This document shows positions 1-5,562 of a DNA stretch of 5,607 nucleotides, one piece after another. The DNA is from Myxococcales bacterium (GTDB lineage Bacteria > Myxococcota > Polyangia > Polyangiales > Polyangiaceae), in contig JAGQIY010000571.1 of assembly GCA_020430865.1 (NCBI GenBank), positions 1-5,607 of the forward strand. The letters are read 5' to 3'. The translations under genes and the position numbers were made by a program. The notes under the pieces are model-generated. The model was not told the origin of the DNA. It made no database searches and worked only from the letters and a program-made list of their open reading frames with translations. The number at the start of each line of letters is the position of its first letter. The stretch's first letter is position 1.

Positions 1-562
1 CCTCGAACAGGTGCACGAAGCCCTCCACCGCCGGCCCCTCGACGCGCACCATGTCGTCACGCCAGGGCTCGACGGACTCATCGTCGGGCCACCAGGGCGC
101 GGCGATGTTGATGCCGCCGGTGAAGCCTACACAGCCGTCCACCACCAGGATCTTGCGATGATCCCGGCGCGAGACCCTTGCCCAGCGGAAACGCTTGCGC
201 CAGGGCAGGATGGGATTGAACTCCAGGACCTTGACGCCGCCGAGCACCAGCTCCTCGAACATCTGCCCGTCGGCGTCGATGGATCCGATGGCGTCGTAGA
301 TCACCCGCACGTCGACGCCGCGAGCAGCCGCCGCGAGCAGCGCCGTGGCAAACAGGCGCCCGACGTGGTCGGAATCGAACCAGTACATCTCGAGCAGCAC
401 CTGACGCTGGGCGCTGTCGATGGCCTGGAGCATCTCGGGGAACGCCTGAGCCCCGTTGCGCAACAGCAGCAGGCGATTGCCGGCGACGAAGTGCTCCCTT
501 GGCACGCTGAAGCGCCGCATCCAGGCGAAGCGCGGACGAGGCTCGGCGACCTCGATGTCCAT
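1..562 (-). CDS. Phospholipase D / cardiolipin synthase-family protein, C-terminus cut off by the window edge
   Basis: The first 187 residues are visible, read leftward from an ATG at 562; the rest lies outside the window. Residues 135-152 carry a full HKD motif of the PLD superfamily (H135-x-K137-x4-D142-x6-GG149-150-x-N152, within DHRKILVVDG). The family uses two such motifs to make a phosphatidyl-enzyme intermediate; the second would be off the edge. Around residues 40-64 (FPEMLQAIDSA, then LLEMYWFDSD) and 78-92 (ARGVDVRVIYDAIGS) the sequence matches the start of the catalytic fold in bacterial cardiolipin synthases. There are no N-terminal membrane helices, so it resembles ClsB-type enzymes more than ClsA. 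The likely role is cardiolipin or related phospholipid synthesis at the inner membrane. The ATG lies 2 nt after the symporter stop (TGAGGATG), which suggests translational coupling; a TTG two codons earlier, overlapping that stop, is an alternative start. The family call is firm, the exact substrate is inferred. Confidence 0.9.
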   Translation of the reverse strand, partial: MDIEVAEPRPRFAWMRRFSVPREHFVAGNRLLLLRNGAQAFPEMLQAIDSAQRQVLLEMYWFDSDHVGRLFATALLAAAARGVDVRVIYDAIGSIDADGQMFEELVLGGVKVLEFNPILPWRKRFRWARVSRRDHRKILVVDGCVGFTGGINIAAPWWPDDESVEPWRDDMVRVEGPAVEGFVHLFE

Positions 563-564
563 CC

Positions 565-1854
565 TCAAGCCTCCGCGGGCTCGCTGAGCACCACTTCGCC
601 CTCGCTCTTGGCGATCAGCACGGCACCACAGGAGTCGCTGAAGACGTTGACGGCAGTTCGGCACATATCGAGCACCCGGTCCACGGCGAGGATGAGACCG
701 ATCGCCTCCACCGGCAAGCCGATGGACGTCAAGATCAGCGTGATGGCGACCAGACTGGCGGCCGGGATCCCGGCGACGCCAATCGAGGTCAAGAGCGCGA
801 TCAGGACCACCGTGAACTGCTGAGTCAAGCTCAGCTGGATGCCATACGCCTGGGCGATGAAGATCGCCGCGACGCACTCGTACAGCGCCGTGCCGTCCAT
901 GTTGACCGTCGCCCCGAGGGGCAAGGTGAAGCTGCTCACCCGTGGGGAAACGCCCGCCCGATCGCGCACGCAGTCCATGGTGAGTGGCAGCGTCGCCGAC
1001 GAGGACGCCGTCGAGAACGCCATCAGCAGCGCCGGCGCCATCGCCTTGTAGTGCTTGAGCGGATTGAGGCCGCCGACCAGCCGCATCAGGAGCGGCAGCG
1101 CGACCAGCAGATGGATCCCCAGCGCGAGCAGCACGCAGAAGAAGAAGACCAGGAGCGGCCGAAATGCATCGAACCCCGTCGTGAGCACCACCTTGAACAC
1201 CAGCGCGAAGACGCCGATGGGCGCGAAGCCGATCACCCAGTCGGTGATCTTGAGCATGATGTCGTAGACGCCATCCCAGAACGCGCGCACCACCCGACGC
1301 TTCTCGTCGTCTATCCGCGTGGTAAAGAAGCCGAAGAGAAGCGAGAAGAAGATGAGCCCCAGCATCTCCCCCTTGGCCGCGTCCTCCACGACGTTCTTCG
1401 GCACCAGGCGCAGGAAGACGTCGACGACGTCCTTGCCGCTCCGCCCCTCGACGGCCTTCTGCACGCTGACCACGTCGCCGGACAGGCCGATCTGATCCTT
1501 GGCGGCCACCCCATTGACGATCCCCGGCTGGATCAGATCGACCACCACCAGACCGATCAGGATCGCGATCAGGGAAGTGGTGACGTAGTAGGCCGCGGTC
1601 TTCAGGCCCAGGCGCCCGAGAGAGTGCGTCTCCCCCAGCCCGGCCACCGCCGAGATGATGGAGGCCATGATCAGCGGCACCACCAGCATGCGCAGCGCGC
1701 GCAGGAATAGTTCGCCGACGAAGTCCGCTACGCTCTTCAGCTGCAGCCCGAAAATGGCGCTGTCCGCGTTGCCGAGCTTGCCCAGGACGATGGCCAGGAC
1801 CAGCGCGATCAGGATCTGCCAATGAAGCTCGAGCTTGCGCGCGGTGCCTTCCAT
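565..1854 (-). CDS. Dicarboxylate/amino acid:cation symporter (DAACS family, GltP/DctA-like)
   Basis: A 429-residue inner-membrane secondary transporter, full length for the family (about 420-440). It imports an acidic amino acid or C4-dicarboxylate together with Na+ or H+. Visible motifs in order: eight hydrophobic segments starting near residue 12; the serine-rich HP1 hairpin STASSSATLP (281-290); NMDGT in TM7 (318-322), which in the archaeal homologue GltPh binds Na+; the HP2 hairpin AGIPAAS (361-367); and the TM8 signature D396-xx-R399-T400-xx-N403-xxx-D407. The Arg at 399 matches GltPh Arg397, which binds the substrate side-chain carboxylate, so an acidic substrate is favoured over neutral amino acids. 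HP2 looks more like GltP or eukaryotic EAAT proteins than E. coli DctA, so glutamate/aspartate is at least as likely as succinate/malate. It is first in a leftward pair with the PLD gene. The start at 1854 has no clear Shine-Dalgarno; another ATG 16 nt upstream is out of frame. Confidence 0.94.
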   Translation of the reverse strand: MEGTARKLELHWQILIALVLAIVLGKLGNADSAIFGLQLKSVADFVGELFLRALRMLVVPLIMASIISAVAGLGETHSLGRLGLKTAAYYVTTSLIAILIGLVVVDLIQPGIVNGVAAKDQIGLSGDVVSVQKAVEGRSGKDVVDVFLRLVPKNVVEDAAKGEMLGLIFFSLLFGFFTTRIDDEKRRVVRAFWDGVYDIMLKITDWVIGFAPIGVFALVFKVVLTTGFDAFRPLLVFFFCVLLALGIHLLVALPLLMRLVGGLNPLKHYKAMAPALLMAFSTASSSATLPLTMDCVRDRAGVSPRVSSFTLPLGATVNMDGTALYECVAAIFIAQAYGIQLSLTQQFTVVLIALLTSIGVAGIPAASLVAITLILTSIGLPVEAIGLILAVDRVLDMCRTAVNVFSDSCGAVLIAKSEGEVVLSEPAEA

Positions 1855-1865
1855 AAGCGCTCAGC

Positions 1866-1871
1866 AGCATA
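1866..1871 (-). promoter_or_regulatory. Candidate -10 element (TATGCT) for the symporter operon
   Basis: TATGCT fits the TAnnnT core of a housekeeping -10 box. It ends 11 nt upstream of the symporter ATG, which would place the transcript start only a few nucleotides ahead of the start codon. No TTGACA-like -35 box stands at the right distance, and the spacer is occupied by the dyad at 1874-1888. Weakly supported. Confidence 0.3.
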
Positions 1872-1873
1872 AC

Positions 1874-1888
1874 AGGCGACTGGCGCCT
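1874..1888. repeat. Dyad 1: AGGCG-N5-CGCCT, operator-like
   Basis: AGGCGACTGGCGCCT has a 5-bp inverted repeat around the 5-nt centre ACTGG. It shares the 9-mer GGCGACTGG with the dyad at 1923-1938. It lies immediately upstream of the candidate leftward -10 (TATGCT), where a bound repressor would block RNA polymerase. The base pattern is seen; the operator role is inferred. Confidence 0.45.
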
Positions 1889-1922
1889 CGGGGTGAGCAC
1901 CGGGTCTGCAAGCTCGGAGCAA

Positions 1923-1938
1923 GGGCGACTGGACGCCC
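1923..1938. repeat. Dyad 2: GGGCG-N6-CGCCC, operator-like
   Basis: GGGCGACTGGACGCCC has a 5-bp inverted repeat around ACTGGA. The shared GGCGACTGG core starts 49 bp from the matching core of dyad 1. It lies just upstream of the AT-rich stretch GTATACCGT, a possible rightward -10. The two dyads could bind the same regulator at both divergent promoters; a chance match of GC-rich sequence is the alternative. Confidence 0.45.
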
Positions 1939-1997
1939 AGCGTATACCGTAGTTTCCTCGTTGCTTTCCGCCACTCCTCACCCCCAGACCCACTTGC

Positions 1998-2014
1998 GGC
2001 AGCTCGAAGCTGCC
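1998..2014. repeat. Perfect 7-bp inverted repeat just upstream of the antiporter start
   Basis: GGCAGCTCGAAGCTGCC is a perfect 7-bp stem with a 3-nt centre (CGA). It ends 15 nt before the antiporter ATG, where a ribosome binding site would be expected, and no purine-rich Shine-Dalgarno sequence follows it. It could be a DNA operator or, if transcribed, a hairpin in the 5' leader that affects ribosome loading. It lacks the T-run of an intrinsic terminator on either strand. Confidence 0.5.
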
Positions 2015-2029
2015 CTCCGCTGAACCCCC

Positions 2030-2971
2030 ATGCTCCTCGATCTCGGTCGGCTCCTCCTCGGTGGCGTGATGCTGTACTTCGGCGCCGAGTGGCTGGTCCG
2101 GGGCGCCGCGGGTCTGGCTCGAGCCTTCGGGGTCGCGCCGCTGGTGATCGGGTTGACGGTCGTGAGCTACGGCACCAGCGCACCCGAGCTGGCGGTGAGC
2201 GTCACCGCCGCGTTGAACGGCAAGAGCGACATCGCCGTGGGCAATGTCGTCGGCTCCAACGTCGCCAACATTGGACTCATCCTGGGGGTCACCGCCCTGA
2301 TCGCGCCGCCCAAGGTGGATCCGACCTTGATCCGCAGGGAAATTCCCTGGTTGCTGATCGCGACGCTCTCGGTCCCGCTGATCATGCTGGGCAACCAGAT
2401 TGGGCGCCTCGAAGGCGCGCTGCTGACCCTTGGGGCCATCGCCTTCACGATCCTCACCTTGAAGACCGCACGCCAGGGTGACGGCGAGCAGGCGGAGCTC
2501 GAAGAGATCGATGAGTCCCGGGGCAAGCTGACGCTGTTCGGGCTGTTCTTGGTGGGGCTCGCGATGCTGGTCCTGGGCGGCGACGTCTTCGTCGATGGCG
2601 CCATTGGCGTCGCGAAACGCTACGGCATGAGTGAGCGCGTGATCGGCCTGACCATCGTCGCCGTCGGCACCTCCCTGCCCGAGCTCGCGGCGTCGCTGGT
2701 CGCGGCGCTGCGGGGCCACTCGGAGCTCGGCGTGGGCAACGTCGTCGGCTCGAACTTGTTCAACATCCTGCTGATCCTGGGAGTCACGAGCCTCGTGCGC
2801 CCCATCCCAACCAGCTTCCAGACCTTCCCGGTGGATTTGCTCGCGTTGGGGGTGGTCACCCTGGCCTGCGCCGTATCCATGAGAGGCGCTCGCACCATCG
2901 GGCGCCCCGAGGGCGGATTTTACGTTGTGCTCTACGCGGCATTCATCGGCTTGGTGGCCGTGTTCGGCTGA
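2030..2971 (+). CDS. CaCA-family Na+(H+)/Ca2+ antiporter (YrbG-like)
   Basis: A 313-residue inner-membrane antiporter that exchanges Ca2+ (or another cation) against Na+ or H+; length and about ten hydrophobic segments are typical. The two inverted alpha repeats that define the family are clear. Alpha-1 covers residues 41-88, with GTSAPE (48-53) and GNVVGSN (71-77). Alpha-2 covers 206-253, with GTSLPE (213-218) and GNVVGSN (236-242). Glu53 and Glu218 match the ion-binding glutamates of the Methanocaldococcus exchanger NCX_Mj. Asn occupies both GSN positions (77 and 242). A short acidic cytoplasmic loop (about 150-165, rich in E/D) separates the halves; there is no large regulatory Ca2+-binding loop as in animal NCX. 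The ATG at 2030 starts right before the first membrane segment, as in homologues, but has no visible Shine-Dalgarno and is preceded by a hairpin. The family is certain; ion preference cannot be read from sequence. Confidence 0.95.
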   Translation: MLLDLGRLLLGGVMLYFGAEWLVRGAAGLARAFGVAPLVIGLTVVSYGTSAPELAVSVTAALNGKSDIAVGNVVGSNVANIGLILGVTALIAPPKVDPTLIRREIPWLLIATLSVPLIMLGNQIGRLEGALLTLGAIAFTILTLKTARQGDGEQAELEEIDESRGKLTLFGLFLVGLAMLVLGGDVFVDGAIGVAKRYGMSERVIGLTIVAVGTSLPELAASLVAALRGHSELGVGNVVGSNLFNILLILGVTSLVRPIPTSFQTFPVDLLALGVVTLACAVSMRGARTIGRPEGGFYVVLYAAFIGLVAVFG

Positions 2972-3021
2972 TCGGAGCGGCGCCAGGATCGCGCGTGCGA
3001 GCAACTTCCGACGCTCGGCGC

Positions 3022-3027
3022 TAGAGT
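3022..3027 (+). promoter_or_regulatory. Candidate -10 element (TAGAGT) 8 nt before the protease gene
   Basis: TAGAGT fits TAnnnT and ends exactly 8 nt before the ATG at 3036. A transcript from it would begin at or very near the start codon, giving a leaderless or almost leaderless mRNA. No convincing -35 is seen 16-18 nt upstream. The same DNA (GAGTGGG) could instead be a weak ribosome binding site on a transcript coming from the antiporter gene. Confidence 0.3.
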
Positions 3028-3035
3028 GGGCAGCT

Positions 3036-4076
3036 ATGAGGCGAAGTCTCGGTCTGGTTACCATCGCGTTGGCGCTGCTCGTCGGCTGTGAGCCCGAGCG
3101 CAGCGGTCGCGGCGCGCAACAGCCGCCGCCCTATGGGCAGCAGCCCTACTACGGCCAGCAGCAACCTTACGGGCAGCCACCGTACGGGCAGCCTCAGTAT
3201 GGTCAGCCTGGCTACCAACCGCCTCCCGGGCAGCCACAACCAGCGCCCACTGCTCCACCTCCCGTCGCTCCCGCACCTCCCGTCGCGAACGATCCCATCA
3301 ACCTGGTCGACATCAACTTCCTGCGCAACCGAGCACAGGTCGTGATGACGGATCTGATCGCGGCGCTCGACGCCGGCAAGCAAGCGCGAGTCAAGGGGAT
3401 CCCGCTGGTGGTCGATGACACGCCTGGCGAGGTGAACGCCTTCGCGGGCTGCATCAACGGTCGCTCGATGATGGCGATCACCGACGGCCTGCTGGACATC
3501 GAGTCCCACCTCGCTCAAGCGCAAGCCAGCGACGAGCTGTTCGGCACGCGCAAGGTCGACGAGTACATCGCGTTCCTCGCCAAGAACCAGCGCCCGAAGT
3601 CGCCCATCGTCCAGCCGCCCCCTGGCTTCTTCAATCCGCAGCAGCAGATCGACGGACGCAAGGTCGCTCGGCAGCACCAGATCCTCGACGAGCAGATCGC
3701 CTTCGTGATGGGCCACGAGCTGGCGCATCACTACCTGGGGCACCTCCCCTGCACCGCTCAAGACGGCCCGCTTAGCCCTGGGGAAATTGGTCGCGTGCTG
3801 TCCGGCGCCGTGCCGCTGTTCAACCAGCCCAACGAGATCGCCGCCGACGTGGAGGGCACGAAGAACGTGCTGACCGCTGGCAAGCGCCGCGCCGACTATC
3901 ACTGGACCGAGGCCGGGGGCCTCTTGACCATGCGCTTCTTCTCCGGAATGGACCAGATGAGCCCCATCGACGTGCTGTTCGGCTTCGAGCGCAGCCACCC
4001 GCCGCCGCAGATCCGCACTCCGATCATCCAGCAGACCGCCAACGCCTACCGCAGCGGCTGGAGCTTCCCCTTCTAG
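3036..4076 (+). CDS. M48-family zinc metalloprotease lipoprotein with a YGQ-repeat linker
   Basis: A 346-residue protein. Residues 1-18 form a lipoprotein signal peptide ending in LLVGC, so Cys18 should be lipidated and the protein anchored in the envelope. Residues 28-84 are low-complexity Pro/Gln/Tyr/Gly with five YGQ units, then a Pro/Ala stretch: a flexible tether. The catalytic domain follows with all M48 landmarks: NAFAG (134-138) and ITDGLL (148-153), the zinc motif H227-E-L-A-H231, the third-ligand motif E267-xx-A-D271, and SHPPPQIR (320-327), matching the family's HPP..ER segment. All expected zinc ligands and the catalytic Glu228 are present, so it should be active. E. coli LoiP/YggG is a lipoprotein of this family, and envelope protein quality control is a reasonable but inferred role. 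Cys139 and Cys239 are the only other cysteines and could form a disulfide. The start was chosen for the signal peptide; the same frame is open back into the antiporter gene, but upstream starts would bury the signal. Confidence 0.93.
   Translation: MRRSLGLVTIALALLVGCEPERSGRGAQQPPPYGQQPYYGQQQPYGQPPYGQPQYGQPGYQPPPGQPQPAPTAPPPVAPAPPVANDPINLVDINFLRNRAQVVMTDLIAALDAGKQARVKGIPLVVDDTPGEVNAFAGCINGRSMMAITDGLLDIESHLAQAQASDELFGTRKVDEYIAFLAKNQRPKSPIVQPPPGFFNPQQQIDGRKVARQHQILDEQIAFVMGHELAHHYLGHLPCTAQDGPLSPGEIGRVLSGAVPLFNQPNEIAADVEGTKNVLTAGKRRADYHWTEAGGLLTMRFFSGMDQMSPIDVLFGFERSHPPPQIRTPIIQQTANAYRSGWSFPF
3117..3287 (+). repeat. Coding low-complexity tract (YGQ repeats, then PPVAPA repeat)
   Basis: This in-frame tract encodes residues 28-84 of the protease. 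YGQ occurs at residues 33-35, 39-41, 45-47, 50-52 and 55-57, written with several synonymous codons (TATGGGCAG, TACGGCCAG, TACGGGCAG, TATGGTCAG), so the array is not a recent duplication throughout. Near its end the 13-mer CACCTCCCGTCGC repeats with an 18-bp period (3256-3268 and 3274-3286), encoding PPVA twice, which does look like a simple duplication. Confidence 0.8.
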
Positions 4077-4111
4077 CTCCGGCGCTTCGGTTCACCGATT
4101 TCCGGGTTTCG

Positions 4112-4136
4112 GGGGTGAGGCGCGCCTCCTCGCCCC
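4112..4136 (+). terminator. GC-rich hairpin, possible terminator of the protease gene
   Basis: GGGGTGAGG (4112-4120) pairs with CCTCGCCCC (4128-4136) to give a continuous 9-bp stem with one G-U pair and a 7-nt loop, starting 35 nt after the protease stop codon. An alternative fold uses the perfect palindrome GAGGCGCGCCTC (4117-4128). No T-run follows, so it is not a canonical intrinsic terminator; it may aid termination or protect the 3' end. Confidence 0.4.
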
Positions 4137-4243
4137 GAGATCCGCTTCCTCACGGCATCAAAGCGGGGTAAGTCGAGATAAGCCGCAACCGAGCCAGCCG
4201 TCCGTCGAAACCGGCCCATGCCCGGCCCCGGAACCCCAGAGCC

Positions 4244-4273
4244 TTGCGCGCCGCGAGTCGCCCCGGCTAACCT
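4244..4273 (+). promoter_or_regulatory. Candidate promoter TTGCGC-N18-TAACCT for the sctU-like gene
   Basis: TTGCGC (4244-4249) matches the TTG core of a -35 box and TAACCT (4268-4273) fits TAnnnT, with an 18-nt spacer. The -10 ends exactly 8 nt before the GTG start, the same distance as TAGAGT before the protease ATG. No Shine-Dalgarno is visible, so a leaderless transcript is a fair reading. Inferred from pattern only. Confidence 0.4.
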
Positions 4274-4281
4274 CGACGCCG

Positions 4282-5292
4282 GTGAGCGAGAAGACCGAGG
4301 ATCCGACTCCAAGACGGCTGAAAAAGGCTCGTCAAGACGGCGACAGCCCGGTGTCCGCCGCCCTGGGTCAGGCCGCGGTGTTCTGCGCCGTGCTGGCCAT
4401 CGCTCCCGGCGCGCTGGCGCGGCTGCTCAACGAGAGCTCGCAGACCCTGATCGCGGTGCTGAATGGCGCCTCGCCCGAGCCCGAGGTCGCCGCCTGGCAG
4501 GTGCTGGCGCTGAGCTTGCCCCTCGTGGCGACGGGCGCCCTCGCGGCGGTCGCGGTGGGCGCGGTGCAGACGGGTGGGCTCATCACGCCGAAGCGGCTCG
4601 CCCCGGATCTCTCCAGGCTGAACCCCCTGAGCGGCCTCAAGAACGTGTTCAACACCCAGCGGCTGTTCAGTCTCACCCGGGCGCTGATCACCGCGCTGGT
4701 GCTCGGCTGGCTCACGGTGCGCGAGCTGAAGGCCGAGCTACCGAGCCTCGCCGCGACCATCGGCGAAGCGCCTCGCGCGGCGGCGGTCGCCGGCGATCTA
4801 TCGCGGCACCTGGCCTGGATCGCCGCTGGCGTTGGCCTGGCGCTGGCTGGCGTCGACATCCTGATCACTCGGCGCGCCTGGATGAAGCGCCTCCGCATGA
4901 CCAAGGACGAGGTCAAGCGCGAGCACAAGGAGTCCGAGGGTGATCCCGAGATCAAGGCTGCGCGCCGCCGCGCCCATGCAGAAGCCCTGCGAGGCGACGC
5001 GCTCAATGCCGTACGGAAAGCGACAGTGGTCGTCGTGAACCCGACCCACGTCGCCGTCGCGCTACGCTACGAGGACGAGGAGCACGACGCGCCCGAGGTG
5101 GTGGCCAGCGGGCGCGGGGAGATGGCCAAGTTGATGATCGACGCCGCGCGCGCTTACGGCGTGCCCGTCGTCCGGGACATCCCCGTGGCGCGAGCGCTGG
5201 TGGAGCTGGAGGTCGGGGAGCAGATCCCCGAGGAACTGTTCGAGGCGGTGGCGGAGATTCTCAAAGAGGTTTACGCCGAACAGAGTGAGTGA
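4282..5292 (+). CDS. sctU: FlhB/SctU-family type III secretion export apparatus switch protein
   Basis: A 336-residue inner-membrane protein of the type III export gate. In this family the cytoplasmic domain cleaves itself and switches which substrates are exported. The N-terminus SEKTEDPTPRRLKKAR (2-17) is the classic family start and supports the GTG at 4282. Four hydrophobic segments lie near 29-49, 72-99, 131-148 and 174-196, with the conserved loop DLSRLNPLSGLK (109-120) between the second and third. The linker MTKDEVKREHKESEGDP (206-222) leads to the autocleavage motif N253-P254-T-H256, cut between Asn and Pro in homologues. The C-terminal part ends with IPVARALVELEVG and IPEELFEAVAEIL. 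It is at the short end of the family (FlhB and YscU are about 350-380). The ESEGDPEIK linker suggests non-flagellar SctU, but flagellar FlhB cannot be excluded. No other export gene is in the window. Confidence 0.92.
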   Translation: MSEKTEDPTPRRLKKARQDGDSPVSAALGQAAVFCAVLAIAPGALARLLNESSQTLIAVLNGASPEPEVAAWQVLALSLPLVATGALAAVAVGAVQTGGLITPKRLAPDLSRLNPLSGLKNVFNTQRLFSLTRALITALVLGWLTVRELKAELPSLAATIGEAPRAAAVAGDLSRHLAWIAAGVGLALAGVDILITRRAWMKRLRMTKDEVKREHKESEGDPEIKAARRRAHAEALRGDALNAVRKATVVVVNPTHVAVALRYEDEEHDAPEVVASGRGEMAKLMIDAARAYGVPVVRDIPVARALVELEVGEQIPEELFEAVAEILKEVYAEQSE

Positions 5293-5312
5293 GTTCGTGC
5301 GGGGGCGGGAGA

Positions 5313-5335
5313 TAGAGATCGAGGTAGAGATCGAG
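5313..5335. repeat. 12-bp tandem repeat, about 1.9 copies
   Basis: The unit TAGAGATCGAGG occurs at 5313-5324 and again at 5325-5335, where the last base differs. It begins 20 nt after the sctU-like stop and runs straight into the 18-bp repeat array. Confidence 0.8.
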
Positions 5336-5336
5336 C

Positions 5337-5384
5337 GAGGGCGTGTGGGAGTGCGAGGGCGTGTGGGAGTGCGAGGGCGTGTGG
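5337..5384. repeat. 18-bp tandem repeat, 2.7 identical copies
   Basis: The unit GAGGGCGTGTGGGAGTGC occupies 5337-5354 and 5355-5372, followed by a partial copy at 5373-5384 (GAGGGCGTGTGG). The copies are identical, which points to recent slippage. A separate GAGGGCGTG occurs at 5552-5560, where the third 43-bp copy decays. Confidence 0.9.
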
Positions 5385-5433
5385 CGGCCGCTGTGCCACG
5401 ACATCGTTGACACTTTCAGTCGGCGCTGACGGC

Positions 5434-5562
5434 GGGGCGCGTTCGCGGTGCTCGCATGGCTGCGCTGCTTGAAGTGACGGCGCGCTCGCGGCGCTCGCAT
5501 GGCTGCGCTGCTTGAAGTGGCGGCGCGCTCGCGGCGCTCGCATTGCTTGCTGAGGGCGTGCA
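5434..5562. repeat. 43-bp tandem repeat, about 2.5 copies
   Basis: Copies begin at 5434, 5477 and 5520, with a 43-bp period. Copies 1 and 2 share an identical 27-bp second half (5450-5476 and 5493-5519; contains CTCGCATGGCTGCGCTGC, ends TTGAAGTG). Copies 2 and 3 share the first half (CGGCGCGCTCGCGGCGCTCG), and copy 3 diverges after CAT at 5543. Copy 1 differs from copy 2 at four positions in its first half. The period is not a multiple of three, which argues against a coding repeat. There are no spacers, so this is not a CRISPR array. Confidence 0.9.

Larger units (their letters stand above)
1855..2029. promoter_or_regulatory. Divergent intergenic control region between the symporter and the CaCA antiporter
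   Basis: This 175-bp gap separates two divergently transcribed genes, so promoters for both should lie here. I see no perfect -35/-10 pair. The leftward candidate -10 is TATGCT (minus strand, 1866-1871). The most AT-rich spot is around 1942-1955 (GTATACCGTAGTTT), where TACCGT or TAGTTT could serve as a rightward -10 and TACGCT or TACGGT as a leftward one. The region also contains two related dyads and a perfect hairpin, listed separately. The region's role is clear from gene orientation; the individual elements are guesses. Confidence 0.6.
4077..4281. promoter_or_regulatory. Intergenic region between the protease and the sctU-like gene
   Basis: A 205-bp gap with no convincing gene. The first part holds a strong hairpin (4112-4136). 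The last part holds a candidate promoter (4244-4273). The stretch between (about 4140-4240) shows no clear element. The gap is long enough for the export gene to have its own promoter instead of belonging to one operon with the protease. Confidence 0.5.

Noticed and set aside
11..823. A 270-residue plus-strand open frame opposite the PLD gene and the end of the symporter
   Set aside because: It is antisense to two genes with clear family motifs, and its protein is His/Asp/Pro-rich with no recognisable domain: the usual by-product of GC-rich codon bias.
1051..1710. A 219-residue plus-strand open frame inside the symporter gene
   Set aside because: Wholly antisense to the symporter; composition is extreme (His, Asp, Gln, Arg repeats) and there are no motifs.
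2925..3035. An N-terminal extension of the protease starting at 2925
   Set aside because: It would overlap the antiporter gene and place 37 residues before an otherwise perfect lipoprotein signal peptide beginning MRRSLGLV.
3021..3998. A 325-residue minus-strand open frame opposite the M48 protease
   Set aside because: Antisense to a gene with complete catalytic motifs; no family resemblance of its own.
4218..4943. A 241-residue plus-strand open frame overlapping the sctU-like gene in another frame
   Set aside because: Mostly Arg/Gly/Ala/Pro-rich out-of-frame reading of the sctU-like gene; no motif and no ribosome binding site.
5407..5412. Perfect TTGACA, a possible -35 box for a gene to the right
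   Set aside because: The sequence 16-19 nt downstream is GC-only with no -10-like hexamer, and no gene start follows inside the window.
5434..5562. A possible CRISPR array
   Set aside because: The 43-bp units are directly adjacent, with no unique spacers and no cas genes.
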